Origin: Streptomyces sp. WP-1
GTDB lineage: Bacteria > Actinomycetota > Actinomycetes > Streptomycetales > Streptomycetaceae
Direction: 5' to 3'
Length of the DNA: 64,000 nt
NCBI RefSeq assembly: GCF_030450125.1
Contig: NZ_CP123923.1
Span: 5,766,001-5,830,000 of the forward strand
The notes under the pieces are model-generated. The model did not search any database and was not told where the DNA came from. It saw only the letters and a program-made list of their open reading frames with translations. Shown piece after piece: positions 17,875 to 26,897 of the stretch. Numbering within the stretch: position 1 is the first letter of the stretch; each line of letters begins with the position of its first letter. The position numbers and the translations under genes were made by a program.

Positions 17875-19671
17875 CTACTTCGTGTAGATCGCCTCGATGT
17901 CGTCCGCGTAGTCCTTGGCCACCACGTTCCGCTTCAGCTTCAGCGACGGGGTGAGGTGGCCGGAGTCCTCCGTGAACTGGGTCGCGAGGATACGGAACTT
18001 GCGCACCGACTCGGCCTTGGACACCGCCGCGTTGCCGTCGTTCACGGCCTCCTGGATCGCGGCGTTCAGGTCCGGGTCGTCGCGCAGCGACGCCGCCGTG
18101 GAGCCCGCCGGTTTGCCGTGCTCCGCGGCCCAGCGCGCCAGGAACTCCTCGTCCAGCGTGACCAGCGCGCCGACGAACGGCCGCCCGTCGCCGACCACCA
18201 TGCACTCCGCGACCAGCGCGTGCGCGCGGATACGGTCCTCGATCACCGCCGGGGCCACGTTCTTGCCGCCCGCCGTGACGATGATCTCCTTCTTGCGGCC
18301 GGTGATCCGCAGATAGCCGTCCTCGTCCAGGGTGCCGATGTCCCCGGTGTGGAACCACCCGTCGGCCAGCGCCTCCGCCGTCGCGCCCGGGTTGTTCCAG
18401 TACTCCTTGAACAGGTGCTCGCCGTGCAGCAGCACCTCGCCGTCGTCCGCTATCCGCACCACCGAACCGGGCAGCGGCTGGCCCACCGTGCCGATCTTCT
18501 GCCGGTCCCACGGGTTGAACGCGCTCGCCGCACAGGACTCGGTCAGGCCGTACCCCTCCAGCACCGTGAAGCCGATGCCCCGGAAGAAGTGGCCGAGCCG
18601 CTCGCCCAGCGGGGCGCCGCCCGAGATGGCGTACTCGCCCCGGCCGCCGAGGACCGCGCGCAGCTTGCCGTAGACCAGCTTGTCGAAGATCTTGTGCTTG
18701 ATCTGCAGCCCCAACGACGGCCCGCCCGGGGTGTCCTGGGCCTTGCTGTACGCGATCGCCGTGTCGGCCGCCCTGTCGAAGACGGCGCCCTTGCCGTCCG
18801 CCTGCGCCTTGGCGCGCGCGGAGTTGTAGACCTTCTCGAAGACCCGTGGCACACCGAGGATCAACGTCGGCCGGAACGCGGCCAGTTCATCGGTGAGGTG
18901 CTTGATGTCCGGGACGCAGCCCAGCTTGATGGGCGCCATCATCGGCGCGATCTGCACCAGCCGGCCGAAGACATGGGCCAGCGGCAGGAACAGCAGCACC
19001 GAGCACTCGCCGGTGCGGAACAGCGGCCGCAGCCGCTCCACGATGTTGCCGCACTCCGCGAAGAAGCTGCGGTGGGTGAGCACACAGCCCTTCGGGCGGC
19101 CGGTGGTGCCGCTGGTGTAGACGATGGTGGCCGGGTCGTCGGCGCAGGCGAGCGAGGAGCGCTCGTCCACCGTCTCCTCCGACACGTCCTGGCCGAGCCG
19201 CTCCAGCTCCTCGACGGCGCCGGCCTCGATCTGCCACACGTTCTTCAGCGCGGGCAGCGTGTCGCGTACGGCCTCCACCGCGGCCGCGTGCGCGTCCAGC
19301 TCCACCACGCAGGCGGTCGCGCCCGAGTCGGAGAGGATCCACTGCACCTGCTCGGGCGAGCTGGTCTCGTACACCGGCACGGTCACCGCGCCCGCGCTCC
19401 AGATGGCGAAGTCGAGGAGCGTCCACTCGTAGCGCGTCCGGGACATCAGGCCCACCCGGTCGCCCGGCTGCACCCCGGCGGCGATGAGCCCCTTGGCCGC
19501 GGTGTGCACCTCGGCGAGGAACTTCCGGGCCGTCACGTCCTGCCAGGTGCCCCCCGACTTACGGGCGATCACGGCGACGTCGGGATGCTGCGCGGCGTTT
19601 CTGCGGACGATGTCGGTCAGGTTTCCGTCCGCAGGGACCTCGTACAAGGCCGGAAGGCTGAACTCGCGCAA
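17875..19671 (-). CDS. Long-chain fatty-acid-CoA ligase (FadD15-like)
   Basis: A 598-residue ANL-superfamily enzyme that adenylates fatty acid and forms acyl-CoA. The AMP-binding loop YTSGTTGRPKG is at 185-195, followed by the GYGLTESCAASAFNPW block and the C-terminal TGRKKEIIVTAGGKNV hinge. The TTG start at 19669-19671 is supported by GAGGAG nine bases upstream. It is convergent with the PimB'-like gene. The most likely role is feeding acyl-CoA to membrane lipid metabolism. Confidence 0.95.
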   Translation of the reverse strand: MREFSLPALYEVPADGNLTDIVRRNAAQHPDVAVIARKSGGTWQDVTARKFLAEVHTAAKGLIAAGVQPGDRVGLMSRTRYEWTLLDFAIWSAGAVTVPVYETSSPEQVQWILSDSGATACVVELDAHAAAVEAVRDTLPALKNVWQIEAGAVEELERLGQDVSEETVDERSSLACADDPATIVYTSGTTGRPKGCVLTHRSFFAECGNIVERLRPLFRTGECSVLLFLPLAHVFGRLVQIAPMMAPIKLGCVPDIKHLTDELAAFRPTLILGVPRVFEKVYNSARAKAQADGKGAVFDRAADTAIAYSKAQDTPGGPSLGLQIKHKIFDKLVYGKLRAVLGGRGEYAISGGAPLGERLGHFFRGIGFTVLEGYGLTESCAASAFNPWDRQKIGTVGQPLPGSVVRIADDGEVLLHGEHLFKEYWNNPGATAEALADGWFHTGDIGTLDEDGYLRITGRKKEIIVTAGGKNVAPAVIEDRIRAHALVAECMVVGDGRPFVGALVTLDEEFLARWAAEHGKPAGSTAASLRDDPDLNAAIQEAVNDGNAAVSKAESVRKFRILATQFTEDSGHLTPSLKLKRNVVAKDYADDIEAIYTK

Positions 19672-19968
19672 GACTGCTGCTCCTCATAGGGCGCCGGCGC
19701 CACGACGTTGTGTGATGCGACGGTGCGGTCCAAGGCTCGGGTGGTGCTCGGGGCTACCGGTGGCTGAAACCCAGAGCACGACTGGACTGCCCGGACGTTA
19801 CCCGTCGGTATGCGGTTCCCGACAGGGGTTCCCGGCCAGATGTTCGCTGCGTCACACAGGTTGGCTTTCCTTCGCGCACAGTAGTCCACGGCCTCTCCGA
19901 CCGGCGAGTAACCGCAGGCCACGACCAGGACTGTTCACCTGCGGCACACACGCCTACGCTTGATCGCC

Positions 19969-20766
19969 ATGGCATCCACACCCCCTCGAAGCAGCCGTCA
20001 CCGCGTCCATGTGGTCAGCGATGTGCACGGCAACGCCCGGGACCTGGCGCGGGCCGGCGAGGGTGCCGATGCCCTGATCTGCCTGGGTGACCTGGTGCTC
20101 TTCCTCGACTACGCCGACCACTCGCGCGGCATCTTCCCCGACCTGTTCGGAGCGGCGAACGCCGACCGCCTCGTGGAGCTGCGCACCGCCCGGCGCTTCG
20201 AGGAGGCCCGGGCGTTCGGCGCCGAGCTGTGGAGCGGGATCGAGGGCGACCGCTTCACCGCCATCGAGAAGGCGGTGCGCAGGCAGTACGCCGAACTCTT
20301 CGCCGCGTTCCCCACCCCGACGTACGCCACCTACGGCAATGTCGACATGCCGCAGCTGTGGCCGGAATACGCCGGTCCCGGCACCACCGTCCTCGACGGG
20401 CGGCGGGTGGAGATCGGCGGGTGGACGTTCGGCTTCGTCGGCGGGGGACTGCGCACCCCCATGCGCACGCCGTACGAGATCTCCGACGAGGAGTACGCCG
20501 CGAAGATCGAGGCGGTCGGCGAGGTCGACGTGCTGTGCACCCACATCCCGCCGGAGGTGCCCGAGCTGGTGTACGACACCGTCGCGCGCCGCTTCGAGCG
20601 GGGCAGCCGGGCGCTGCTGGACGCCATCCGCCGTACCCGGCCCCGGTATTCGCTCTTCGGGCACGTCCACCAGCCGCTGGCGCGCAGGATGCGGATCGGG
20701 GCGACGGAGTGTGTGAACGTGGGGCACTTCGCGAGCAGCGGGCGGCCGTGGGCCCTTGAGTGGTGA
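19969..20766 (+). CDS. Calcineurin-like metallophosphoesterase
   Basis: A 265-residue dinuclear-metal phosphoesterase. The motif series is intact: DVHGN, GDLV, GNVD, CTHIP, and GHVH near the C-terminus. The ATG at 19969 is preferred over the in-frame TTG at 19960. No signal peptide. The substrate cannot be inferred; related actinobacterial proteins are uncharacterised. The 297-base divergent gap to fadD holds no other gene. Confidence 0.9.
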   Translation: MASTPPRSSRHRVHVVSDVHGNARDLARAGEGADALICLGDLVLFLDYADHSRGIFPDLFGAANADRLVELRTARRFEEARAFGAELWSGIEGDRFTAIEKAVRRQYAELFAAFPTPTYATYGNVDMPQLWPEYAGPGTTVLDGRRVEIGGWTFGFVGGGLRTPMRTPYEISDEEYAAKIEAVGEVDVLCTHIPPEVPELVYDTVARRFERGSRALLDAIRRTRPRYSLFGHVHQPLARRMRIGATECVNVGHFASSGRPWALEW

Positions 20767-20878
20767 CGGGGCGCGGACGGGGCCGGGGCGGGCGCACGGT
20801 AGCCTTCACGCTGCACACACGTGCGCAGTCAGCACAGGGCATGAGTCTCTTCGGTCCGCATCTGGAGGAGCCACGGCG

Positions 20879-21316
20879 ATGGCGGAACACACCAGTTCGA
20901 GCATCACGATCGAGGCGGCTCCCGCCGACGTCATGGCGGTGATCGCCGACTTCGCCCGCTACCCGGACTGGACCGGTGAGGTGAAGGAGGCGGAGGTCCT
21001 CAAGACCGACGAGCGGGGGCGTGCCCAGGAGGTACGGCTCGTCATGGACGCCGGCGCGATCAAGGACGACCAGACGCTGGCCTACACCTGGGCCGGTGAC
21101 AACGAGGTCTCCTGGACGCTGGTCAAGTCCCAGATGCTGCGGTCGCTCGACGGGTCCTACCTGCTGGCACCGGCGGGCGCGGGCGGCACGGAGGTCACGT
21201 ACCGGCTCACCGTCGACGTCAAGATCCCCATGCTGGGCATGATCAAGCGCAAGGCGGAGAAGGTCATCATCGACCGCGCCCTGGCGGGCCTGAAGAAGCG
21301 CGTCGAGACCCCCTGA
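20879..21316 (+). CDS. SRPBCC/START-like polyketide cyclase-type protein
   Basis: A 145-residue SRPBCC-fold protein (SSSITIEAAPADVMAVIADFARYPDWTGEVKEAEVL, with the typical PxxVwxvlaDferyp-type opening). The ATG at 20879 follows GGAGGAG. Its place directly before the ArsA-like gene matches M. tuberculosis Rv2185c/Rv2184c. The fold binds hydrophobic ligands; no ligand or activity can be assigned. It is probably cotranscribed with 21444. Confidence 0.88.
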   Translation: MAEHTSSSITIEAAPADVMAVIADFARYPDWTGEVKEAEVLKTDERGRAQEVRLVMDAGAIKDDQTLAYTWAGDNEVSWTLVKSQMLRSLDGSYLLAPAGAGGTEVTYRLTVDVKIPMLGMIKRKAEKVIIDRALAGLKKRVETP

Positions 21317-21443
21317 CACCCCTTCCCCCCGACATCCCTTCGCCCACCCGCCCGGCCCGGCCGGCGGCAGGGTGGGCGCCGGGGACGCCCCCGCCGGGGG
21401 AGGCACCTCGCGGGCGCCAGGACGTCCGTTACCGTTCGGACCT

Positions 21444-22625
21444 ATGCGGACCATCCTGATCACGGGGCCCGGGGGCAGCGGGCGGACGACCGTCGCCGCC
21501 GCCACCGCGCTGCGCGCCGCCCGCGAGGGCAGCCGGACCTTGTTGCTGAGCGCGGAGCGTGCGGACACCCCCGGCGCGGCGCTGGGCACGCCGACCGGGG
21601 CCCGGCCCGTGGAGATCGCGCCCCGGCTCACCGCCTGGCGCCCCGACGCCACCGCCGGCTTCCGCCAGGACCTCGCCGAGTTCCAGCAGCGCGCCGCCGG
21701 CGTCCTCGATCTGCTCGGCGCCTCCCGCCTGGACGCCGAGGAGGTCACCCCGCTGCCCGGCGCCGAGGAGCTGACGTTCCTGCGCGCGCTGCGCGACGCC
21801 GCGCTCTGCGAGCAGTACGACCTTCTCGTCGTGGACCTGCCGCCCCTGCCGGGGGCCCTCGCCCTGCTCGCCCTCCCCGAGGAACTGCGCCGCTACCTGC
21901 GCCGTCTGCTGCCCCCCGAGCGCCAGGCCGCCCGCGCCCTGCGCCCCGTGCTCGGCCGGCTCGCCGGTGTCCCCATGCCCGCCGACTGGCTGTACGAGAC
22001 GGCAGGCCGCTGGGACGTGGAGCTGGCCGCCGTGGAGGCCGTGCTCACCGACCGCGACACCGCCGTACGCCTGGTCGCCGAACCCGGCCCCGCCGCCGTG
22101 GACGCCCTGCGCACCGCCCGCCTCGGACTCGCCCTGCGCGGACTGCGCACCGAGGCGCTCGTCGCCAACCGGGTCCTGCCCGACACCACCCCCGACACCT
22201 GGCTCGCCGGTCTCGTCGCCCAGCAGCGCAAGGCGCTCCGGGAGTGGGAGGCCGAGGGGGAGGAGTACGGCGTGCACCCCGTGCCGCACCTCGGCCGCGA
22301 CCCGGGCACCCCGGACGACCTCGCCGCCCTCGCCGTACCCGCCGTCACCGGCCCGGACCGCCCCGTCGAGTGGCCCGTCGCCGACCGGATCGCCGAGGAC
22401 GGGGTGCTGGTCTGGCACATCCCGCTGCCCGGCGCCATACGGGAGGAGCTCGACCTGATCCGGCGCGGCGACGAACTCGTGATCACCGCGAGCGCCTTCC
22501 GGCGGATCGTCCCCCTGCCCTCCGCCCTGCGCCGCTGCACCGTCTCCGGCGCCGGTCTGCGCGAGGGCGAGCTGCGGGTGCGCTTCGCCCCGGATCCCGG
22601 CCTGTGGCCCGCCGCCGCACGGTGA
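21444..22625 (+). CDS. ArsA/GET3-like P-loop ATPase with altered Walker A
   Basis: A 393-residue SIMIBI-class protein resembling anion-transporting ATPase. Its N-terminus MRTILITGPGGSGRTT aligns with the deviant Walker A of ArsA, but both signature lysines are missing: the first is Pro and the canonical Lys is Arg14. The following region (TLLLSAERADTPGAALG) is the ArsA switch I-like block with the usual catalytic Asp altered, and LLVVDLPPLPGAL is Walker B-like. It may bind nucleotide weakly or not at all. It precedes the SCO2127-type gene. Confidence 0.8.
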   Translation: MRTILITGPGGSGRTTVAAATALRAAREGSRTLLLSAERADTPGAALGTPTGARPVEIAPRLTAWRPDATAGFRQDLAEFQQRAAGVLDLLGASRLDAEEVTPLPGAEELTFLRALRDAALCEQYDLLVVDLPPLPGALALLALPEELRRYLRRLLPPERQAARALRPVLGRLAGVPMPADWLYETAGRWDVELAAVEAVLTDRDTAVRLVAEPGPAAVDALRTARLGLALRGLRTEALVANRVLPDTTPDTWLAGLVAQQRKALREWEAEGEEYGVHPVPHLGRDPGTPDDLAALAVPAVTGPDRPVEWPVADRIAEDGVLVWHIPLPGAIREELDLIRRGDELVITASAFRRIVPLPSALRRCTVSGAGLREGELRVRFAPDPGLWPAAAR

Positions 22626-22688
22626 ACTCGGCATCGCTGTTCGGGTAACGTCGTACGGGTAAGGGCGTACCGCAGTCAGGAGTCCGCC

Positions 22689-23189
22689 ATGAGCGAAGAG
22701 CGCCCCGCCGAACCGCACGAGGAGCCGCGGGTGAGCGACGCCGACGCCTGGGCCACGGCCTGCGCCGAGGACCTGGAGGCCGAGAAGGCCCGCCGCCGCA
22801 CCACCTACGGTCCGCCCCCCGGTTCCGCCGCCGAGGAACTGAAGAAGCTCGTGGACGCGGTGGCCGACAAGCTGTCCGGCCTCCAGTCCCCGCTCGGCAC
22901 CCTCGCCGGACCCGCCGCCCAGCAGATGGTCAGACAGGTCGTCCAGCAGGCGAAGGCCGCCGTCGAGCCCGTCATGGAGCGCAACCCCGGCGTCTTCGAC
23001 CACCTCGCCGCCGCCGGCGGCGAACTGCTCGCCGCCTACCGCTCCGCCGTCCAGTCCCAGGAGCGGCGCTGGACCGCCGGTCCGGACGACGCCGCCGACG
23101 AGGGGCGCGAGGGCGACGGCGGCACGGGGGACAAGGGGCGCGACCGGGGTGAGGGGACCGGCTCCGGAGAGCGCATCGACCTGGACTGA
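22689..23189 (+). CDS. SCO2127-type conserved protein upstream of glucokinase
   Basis: A 166-residue hydrophilic protein. A central segment (SAAEELKKLVDAVADKLSGLQSPLG) is predicted amphipathic helical, and the C-terminal tail is rich in Asp/Glu/Gly. The position one gene before glkA matches S. coelicolor SCO2127, which I recall being linked to glucose repression and glucose uptake. The molecular function is unknown. The ATG at 22689 follows CAGGAG. Confidence 0.75.
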   Translation: MSEERPAEPHEEPRVSDADAWATACAEDLEAEKARRRTTYGPPPGSAAEELKKLVDAVADKLSGLQSPLGTLAGPAAQQMVRQVVQQAKAAVEPVMERNPGVFDHLAAAGGELLAAYRSAVQSQERRWTAGPDDAADEGREGDGGTGDKGRDRGEGTGSGERIDLD

Positions 23190-23255
23190 AGCCCTCGTCC
23201 GCAAGGGCCTCGGGTACGGTTGGCCGTAGCGGGGCTCGACCGAACTGAGGGATTC

Positions 23256-24209
23256 ATGGGACTCACCATCGGCGTCGACATCGGCGGCACCAAGATCGCG
23301 GCCGGCGTGGTCGACGAGGAAGGCAACATCCTCTCGACCTTCAAGGTGCCGACCCCCACCACGCCCGAGGCCATCGTGGACGCCATCGCCTCCGCGGTGG
23401 AGGGCGCGCGTGCCGGGCACGAGATCGTCGGCGTGGGCATCGGTGCGGCCGGTTACGTCAACCGGCAGCGCTCCACCGTGTACTTCGCGCCCAACATCGA
23501 CTGGCGCAACGAGCCGCTCAAGGAGAAGGTCGAGGCCCGCACCGGCCTCCCCGTCGTGGTCGAGAACGACGCCAACGCCGCCGCCTGGGGCGAGTACAAG
23601 TTCGGCGCCGGCAAGGGCCACCGCAACGTCATCTGCATCACCCTCGGCACCGGCCTCGGCGGCGGCATCATCATCGGCAACAAGCTGCGCCGCGGCCACT
23701 TCGGCGTGGCCGCCGAGTTCGGCCACATCCGCATGGTGCCGGACGGCCTGCTGTGCGGCTGCGGCTCGCAGGGCTGCTGGGAGCAGTACGCCTCCGGGCG
23801 CGCCCTGGTCCGCTACGCCAAGCAGCGCGCCAACGCCACCCCCGAGAACGCGGAGGTGCTGCTCTCGCTCGGCGACGGCACCCCGGACGGCATCGAGGGC
23901 AAGCACATCTCCATGGCCGCCCGGCAGGGCGACCCGGTGGCCGTCGACTCCTACCGCGAGCTGGCCCGCTGGGCCGGCGCCGGCCTCGCCGACCTGGCCT
24001 CGCTCTTCGACCCGTCCGCCTTCATCGTCGGCGGCGGCCTCTCCGACGAGGGCGAGCTGGTCCTCGACCCGATCCGCAAGTCGTACAAGCGGTGGCTGGT
24101 GGGCGGGAACTGGCGTCCCGTCGCCGATGTGATCGCGGCGCAGCTCGGCAACAAGGCGGGCATGGTCGGCGCGGCGGACCTGGCCCGCGAGCCCGACCCG
24201 ATCATGTAA
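23256..24209 (+). CDS. glkA: ROK-family glucokinase
   Basis: ATP-dependent glucose phosphorylation; in Streptomyces GlkA is also the key protein of carbon catabolite repression. It has 317 residues, the expected size. The phosphate-binding DIGGTKIAAG is at the N-terminus, the catalytic ENDANAAAWGE is central, and the ROK zinc cluster CGCGSQGCWEQYASG is complete. The ATG at 23256 is 66 bases after the SCO2127-type gene, as in S. coelicolor. Confidence 0.97.
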   Translation: MGLTIGVDIGGTKIAAGVVDEEGNILSTFKVPTPTTPEAIVDAIASAVEGARAGHEIVGVGIGAAGYVNRQRSTVYFAPNIDWRNEPLKEKVEARTGLPVVVENDANAAAWGEYKFGAGKGHRNVICITLGTGLGGGIIIGNKLRRGHFGVAAEFGHIRMVPDGLLCGCGSQGCWEQYASGRALVRYAKQRANATPENAEVLLSLGDGTPDGIEGKHISMAARQGDPVAVDSYRELARWAGAGLADLASLFDPSAFIVGGGLSDEGELVLDPIRKSYKRWLVGGNWRPVADVIAAQLGNKAGMVGAADLAREPDPIM

Positions 24210-24261
24210 CCGACACGCGAACAGCTCGGGGCGCGAGGTCTGTGCGCGGCTGCCCGTTCAT

Positions 24262-24296
24262 CGTGGCCTGCCGCCCAGTTCCCCGCGCCCCTTTCG
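24262..24296 (-). repeat. Dispersed Streptomyces intergenic repeat, copy 1
   Basis: GTGGCCTGCCGCCCAGTTCC followed by CCGCGCCCCTTTC lies between glkA and the EEP-fold gene. The core GCAGTTCCCCGCGCCCCT-like sequence recurs at 43475-43520 (opposite strand) and 55383-55430. This short GC-rich element is widespread in intergenic DNA of streptomycetes by my recollection. Confidence 0.6.
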
Positions 24297-24343
24297 GCCG
24301 GCACGGTCGGCCGCTCGTACAAGCGCGGCGTACATTGATCCAC

Positions 24344-25120
24344 ATGGCGCCGCTCCCCAACTCCCACACAGAGCCCGATGGTTCAGCCGTCGTCCGCGTG
24401 CTGAGCTATAACATCCGCTCCCTGCGCGACGACACCGACGCCCTCGCCCGGGTGATCACCGCCTGCGCCCCCGACCTGGTCCTCCTCCAGGAGGCGCCCC
24501 GGTTCTTCCGCTGGCGCAAGAAGCTCGCGCGGCTCGCCGGGGCCGCCGGTCTCGTCGTCCTCACCGGTGGCGGCACCAGCGCGGGGCCCGCCATCCTGTG
24601 CTCGCTGCGCGCCATCGTGGAGCGCACCGAGGACGTCCTGCTGCCGCTCACCCCCGGCCTGCACCGGCGCGGTCTCGCCACCGCGGTGGTCCGCTTCGGC
24701 GCCGCCCGGCTCGGGGTGATCAGCTGTCATCTCAGCCTCGACGGCGGCGAGCGGTACGCCCAGGGCGGGCTGCTGCTCGACCGTCTCGACGGACTCGGCG
24801 TGGAGCACGCCCTGGTGGGCGGCGATCTCAACGAGGGGCCCGACGGCCGCGCCTTCCGCCTGCTGGCCGGTGCCCTTCAGGACTGCCGGGCGGTGGCCCC
24901 CTGGGGCGGCGAGGAGACCTGGACGCGGACCACTCCGGCGCGCCGTATCGACGCGGTGTTCGCCACCAAGGGCGTCGAGGTCCTCGGCTGCGGGGTCCCG
25001 GAGGACCTGCCGGGCGTCACCCGCGCCGACCTGGCCGCCGCCACGGACCACCTCCCGGTCCTGACCGCCCTGCGCGTCCCGCCCGCCGTAGGGGAGTCCG
25101 GGCCCGGCCAAGCCTGTTAG
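24344..25120 (+). CDS. Endonuclease/exonuclease/phosphatase (EEP) superfamily protein
   Basis: A 258-residue EEP-fold hydrolase. The motifs are in order: VLSYNIRSL (Asn), LVLLQE (metal Glu), GDLNEG (Asp/Asn) and TDHLPV (Asp-His). No signal peptide or membrane segment. The family covers AP endonucleases, sphingomyelinases and phosphodiesterases; the substrate is not clear. The ATG at 24344 is chosen, since longer in-frame starts run back through glkA. Confidence 0.85.
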   Translation: MAPLPNSHTEPDGSAVVRVLSYNIRSLRDDTDALARVITACAPDLVLLQEAPRFFRWRKKLARLAGAAGLVVLTGGGTSAGPAILCSLRAIVERTEDVLLPLTPGLHRRGLATAVVRFGAARLGVISCHLSLDGGERYAQGGLLLDRLDGLGVEHALVGGDLNEGPDGRAFRLLAGALQDCRAVAPWGGEETWTRTTPARRIDAVFATKGVEVLGCGVPEDLPGVTRADLAAATDHLPVLTALRVPPAVGESGPGQAC

Positions 25121-25130
25121 CCCCGGTCCC

Positions 25131-25322
25131 GGCCTGACCACGACCCTCTCGGCCTGACCACGACCCTCTCGGCCTGACCACGACCCTCTCGGCCTGACCA
25201 CGACCCTCTCGGCCTGACCACGGCCCCCCGGCCTGACCACGGCCCCCCGGCCAGACCACGGCCCCCGGCCAGACCACGGCCCCCGGCCAGACCACGGCCC
25301 CCCGGCTAGACCACGGCCCCCC
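25131..25322. repeat. Tandem repeat, ten copies of an 18-20 bp unit
   Basis: Four identical 20-bp units GGCCTGACCACGACCCTCTC (25131-25210) are followed by two 19-bp GGCCTGACCACGGCCCCCC, then GGCCAGACCACGGCCCCC units of 18, 18 and 19 bp, and a last unit GGCTAGACCACGGCCCCCC (25304-25322). The gradient from one end to the other suggests successive duplication. The CTA in the last unit is the stop codon (TAG) of the minus-strand gene ending at 25306, so the array overlaps that gene's 3' end. Confidence 0.95.
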
Positions 25323-25953
25323 GGCCCGGATCGTCGTCGTCCTCGTCCGTCCGCATCCGCGCCACCAGCGTCGCGAAGCCGCCGAGGAAGCCGCCGATGC
25401 CGAGGGTCGTCAGCCACCAGGTCATGTCCCAGCCCAGCAGGACCGCGAGCAGCAGCAGAACGGGGCCGCCGACCACGCCGAGCCAGGCGAACTTCGACGT
25501 GGTGTCGCCGGTGTCCAGCGGCGGCGGCTCGGGCGGCACGAAGTGGCCCGCGTCGTCCTCGTCGAAGTCGTCCTCGGACGCTCCCGGCGCACGGTGGTCG
25601 CGGGGGCCGACGCCGGGCGCGAAGGAGATGGAGCTGCCCAGCGGCCGGGCGGGCCGCGGCTCCTCCTTCTTCTTGCCGTCGCCCTTCTTGCCGTCGTCGC
25701 CCTCGTGCGCCGCGGTGTCCTTCTCCAACCGCTCCAGCAGCGCGTCCTTCTCCAGCAGCGCCAGGTCCTCGACCGGCTTGAAGGGCTTGCTGCCCGGCGG
25801 GTCCGGCGGCTCCTCGCCGTACCCGGCCACGATGGCCCGCCAGGCGGCGTCCTCGTCGAAACGCAGCCCGCTCTCCTCCGGCTCCCGGTCCTGCCGGTCC
25901 TCCCGGTCTTCCCGGTCCTCGCGGCCCTCGGGACCCGGGTCGTGCTCAGCCAA
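25306..25953 (-). CDS. Membrane protein with acidic, low-complexity N-terminus, function unknown
   Basis: A 215-residue protein. The start is taken as TTG at 25951-25953, which has GGAAGGGA upstream and overlaps the esterase stop by 8 bases. The N-terminus is low complexity (EGREDREDREDRQDRE), encoded by imperfect 9-bp repeats at 25886-25930. A charged middle contains a Lys-rich block, and two membrane helices lie near residues 155-200. The C-terminal GRGAVV and the stop are encoded by the last unit of the tandem repeat. No family assigned. Confidence 0.75.
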   Translation of the reverse strand: MAEHDPGPEGREDREDREDRQDREPEESGLRFDEDAAWRAIVAGYGEEPPDPPGSKPFKPVEDLALLEKDALLERLEKDTAAHEGDDGKKGDGKKKEEPRPARPLGSSISFAPGVGPRDHRAPGASEDDFDEDDAGHFVPPEPPPLDTGDTTSKFAWLGVVGGPVLLLLAVLLGWDMTWWLTTLGIGGFLGGFATLVARMRTDEDDDDPGRGAVV

Positions 25954-26725
25954 CTGCGGCCGTCCCTTCCTTGCCCGGAATCGGTGCGAGCCGGCTGATG
26001 AAACCGAGGCTCTCCTCGAAGATCCGGTCCGCGTCCACATCCAACGTCGCGACGTGGTAGCTGTGTTCCAGCACGATCTCCCGGACGTCGGCGGACGAGA
26101 TCCGCTCCAGCACCCGGGCCGAGTCGACGGCCGGTACGACATGGTCCTGGGCGCTGCGCAGCAGGAGCAGTGGCTGGGCGATCCGGGGCAGCTCGCCGTC
26201 CAGCCGGCGCAGGAACCGGCGCAGCGAGTGCGCCGCGTGCAGCGGCACCCGGTCGTAACCCGTCTCCGCCACGCCGCCCTTGGCGATGTCGCTGGCGATG
26301 CCCTTGGTGGACCGCACCAGGTGCCGGGCCACGGGCAGGGCGTACGCGGACAGGCCGTGCACCTTGTTCGCCGGGTTGACGACGACCACGCCGCTGATCC
26401 GCTCGCCGTGCAGGGCCGCCAGCCGCAGCGCGAGGGCGCCGCCCATGGACAGGCCCGCGACGAACACCTGGGAACAGCGCTCGGACAGCAGCCGCAGTTC
26501 GCGGTCCACCTCCGCGTACCAGTCCTGCCAGCCCGTGAGCTGCATGTCCTCCCAGCGCGTGCCGTGTCCCGGCAGCAGGGGCAGCGACACCGTCAGTCCG
26601 TGCGCTGCGTGGTGCTCCGCCCAGGGACGCAGTGACTGCGGCGAGCCGGTGAAGCCGTGACAGAAGAGGACGCCCACCTCGCCGCCGGAGTGGCGGTACG
26701 GCTCGGCTCCAGGGAGAACCGGCAC
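25946..26725 (-). CDS. Alpha/beta hydrolase, carboxylesterase (Est30-like)
   Basis: A 259-residue serine esterase. The nucleophile elbow is GLSMGG, the oxyanion-hole region VLFCHGFTGSPQSLR is at the N-terminus, and the Asp (SAQDHVV) and His (SYHVATLD) complete the triad. The GTG start is at 26723-26725. It is cytoplasmic and most like thermostable monoacylglycerol lipase/carboxylesterase Est30. It is coupled to the downstream membrane protein. Confidence 0.92.
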   Translation of the reverse strand: MPVLPGAEPYRHSGGEVGVLFCHGFTGSPQSLRPWAEHHAAHGLTVSLPLLPGHGTRWEDMQLTGWQDWYAEVDRELRLLSERCSQVFVAGLSMGGALALRLAALHGERISGVVVVNPANKVHGLSAYALPVARHLVRSTKGIASDIAKGGVAETGYDRVPLHAAHSLRRFLRRLDGELPRIAQPLLLLRSAQDHVVPAVDSARVLERISSADVREIVLEHSYHVATLDVDADRIFEESLGFISRLAPIPGKEGTAAVG

Positions 26726-26897
26726 CTTCGACGCTCCTGTTCCTGGGGAAGGGCCCCGCCGCTGTCCGGCCGGGGCGATGAGAGAACACGCGGATGTGCT
26801 TCACGGTACGCGACCGCACGGACACCGACCAGGGCCGTCGGGTGCTTTGACGGTCCAGCGGGTTAAGGTCTGTGCGACGGAAACGGGAGGCACACGG

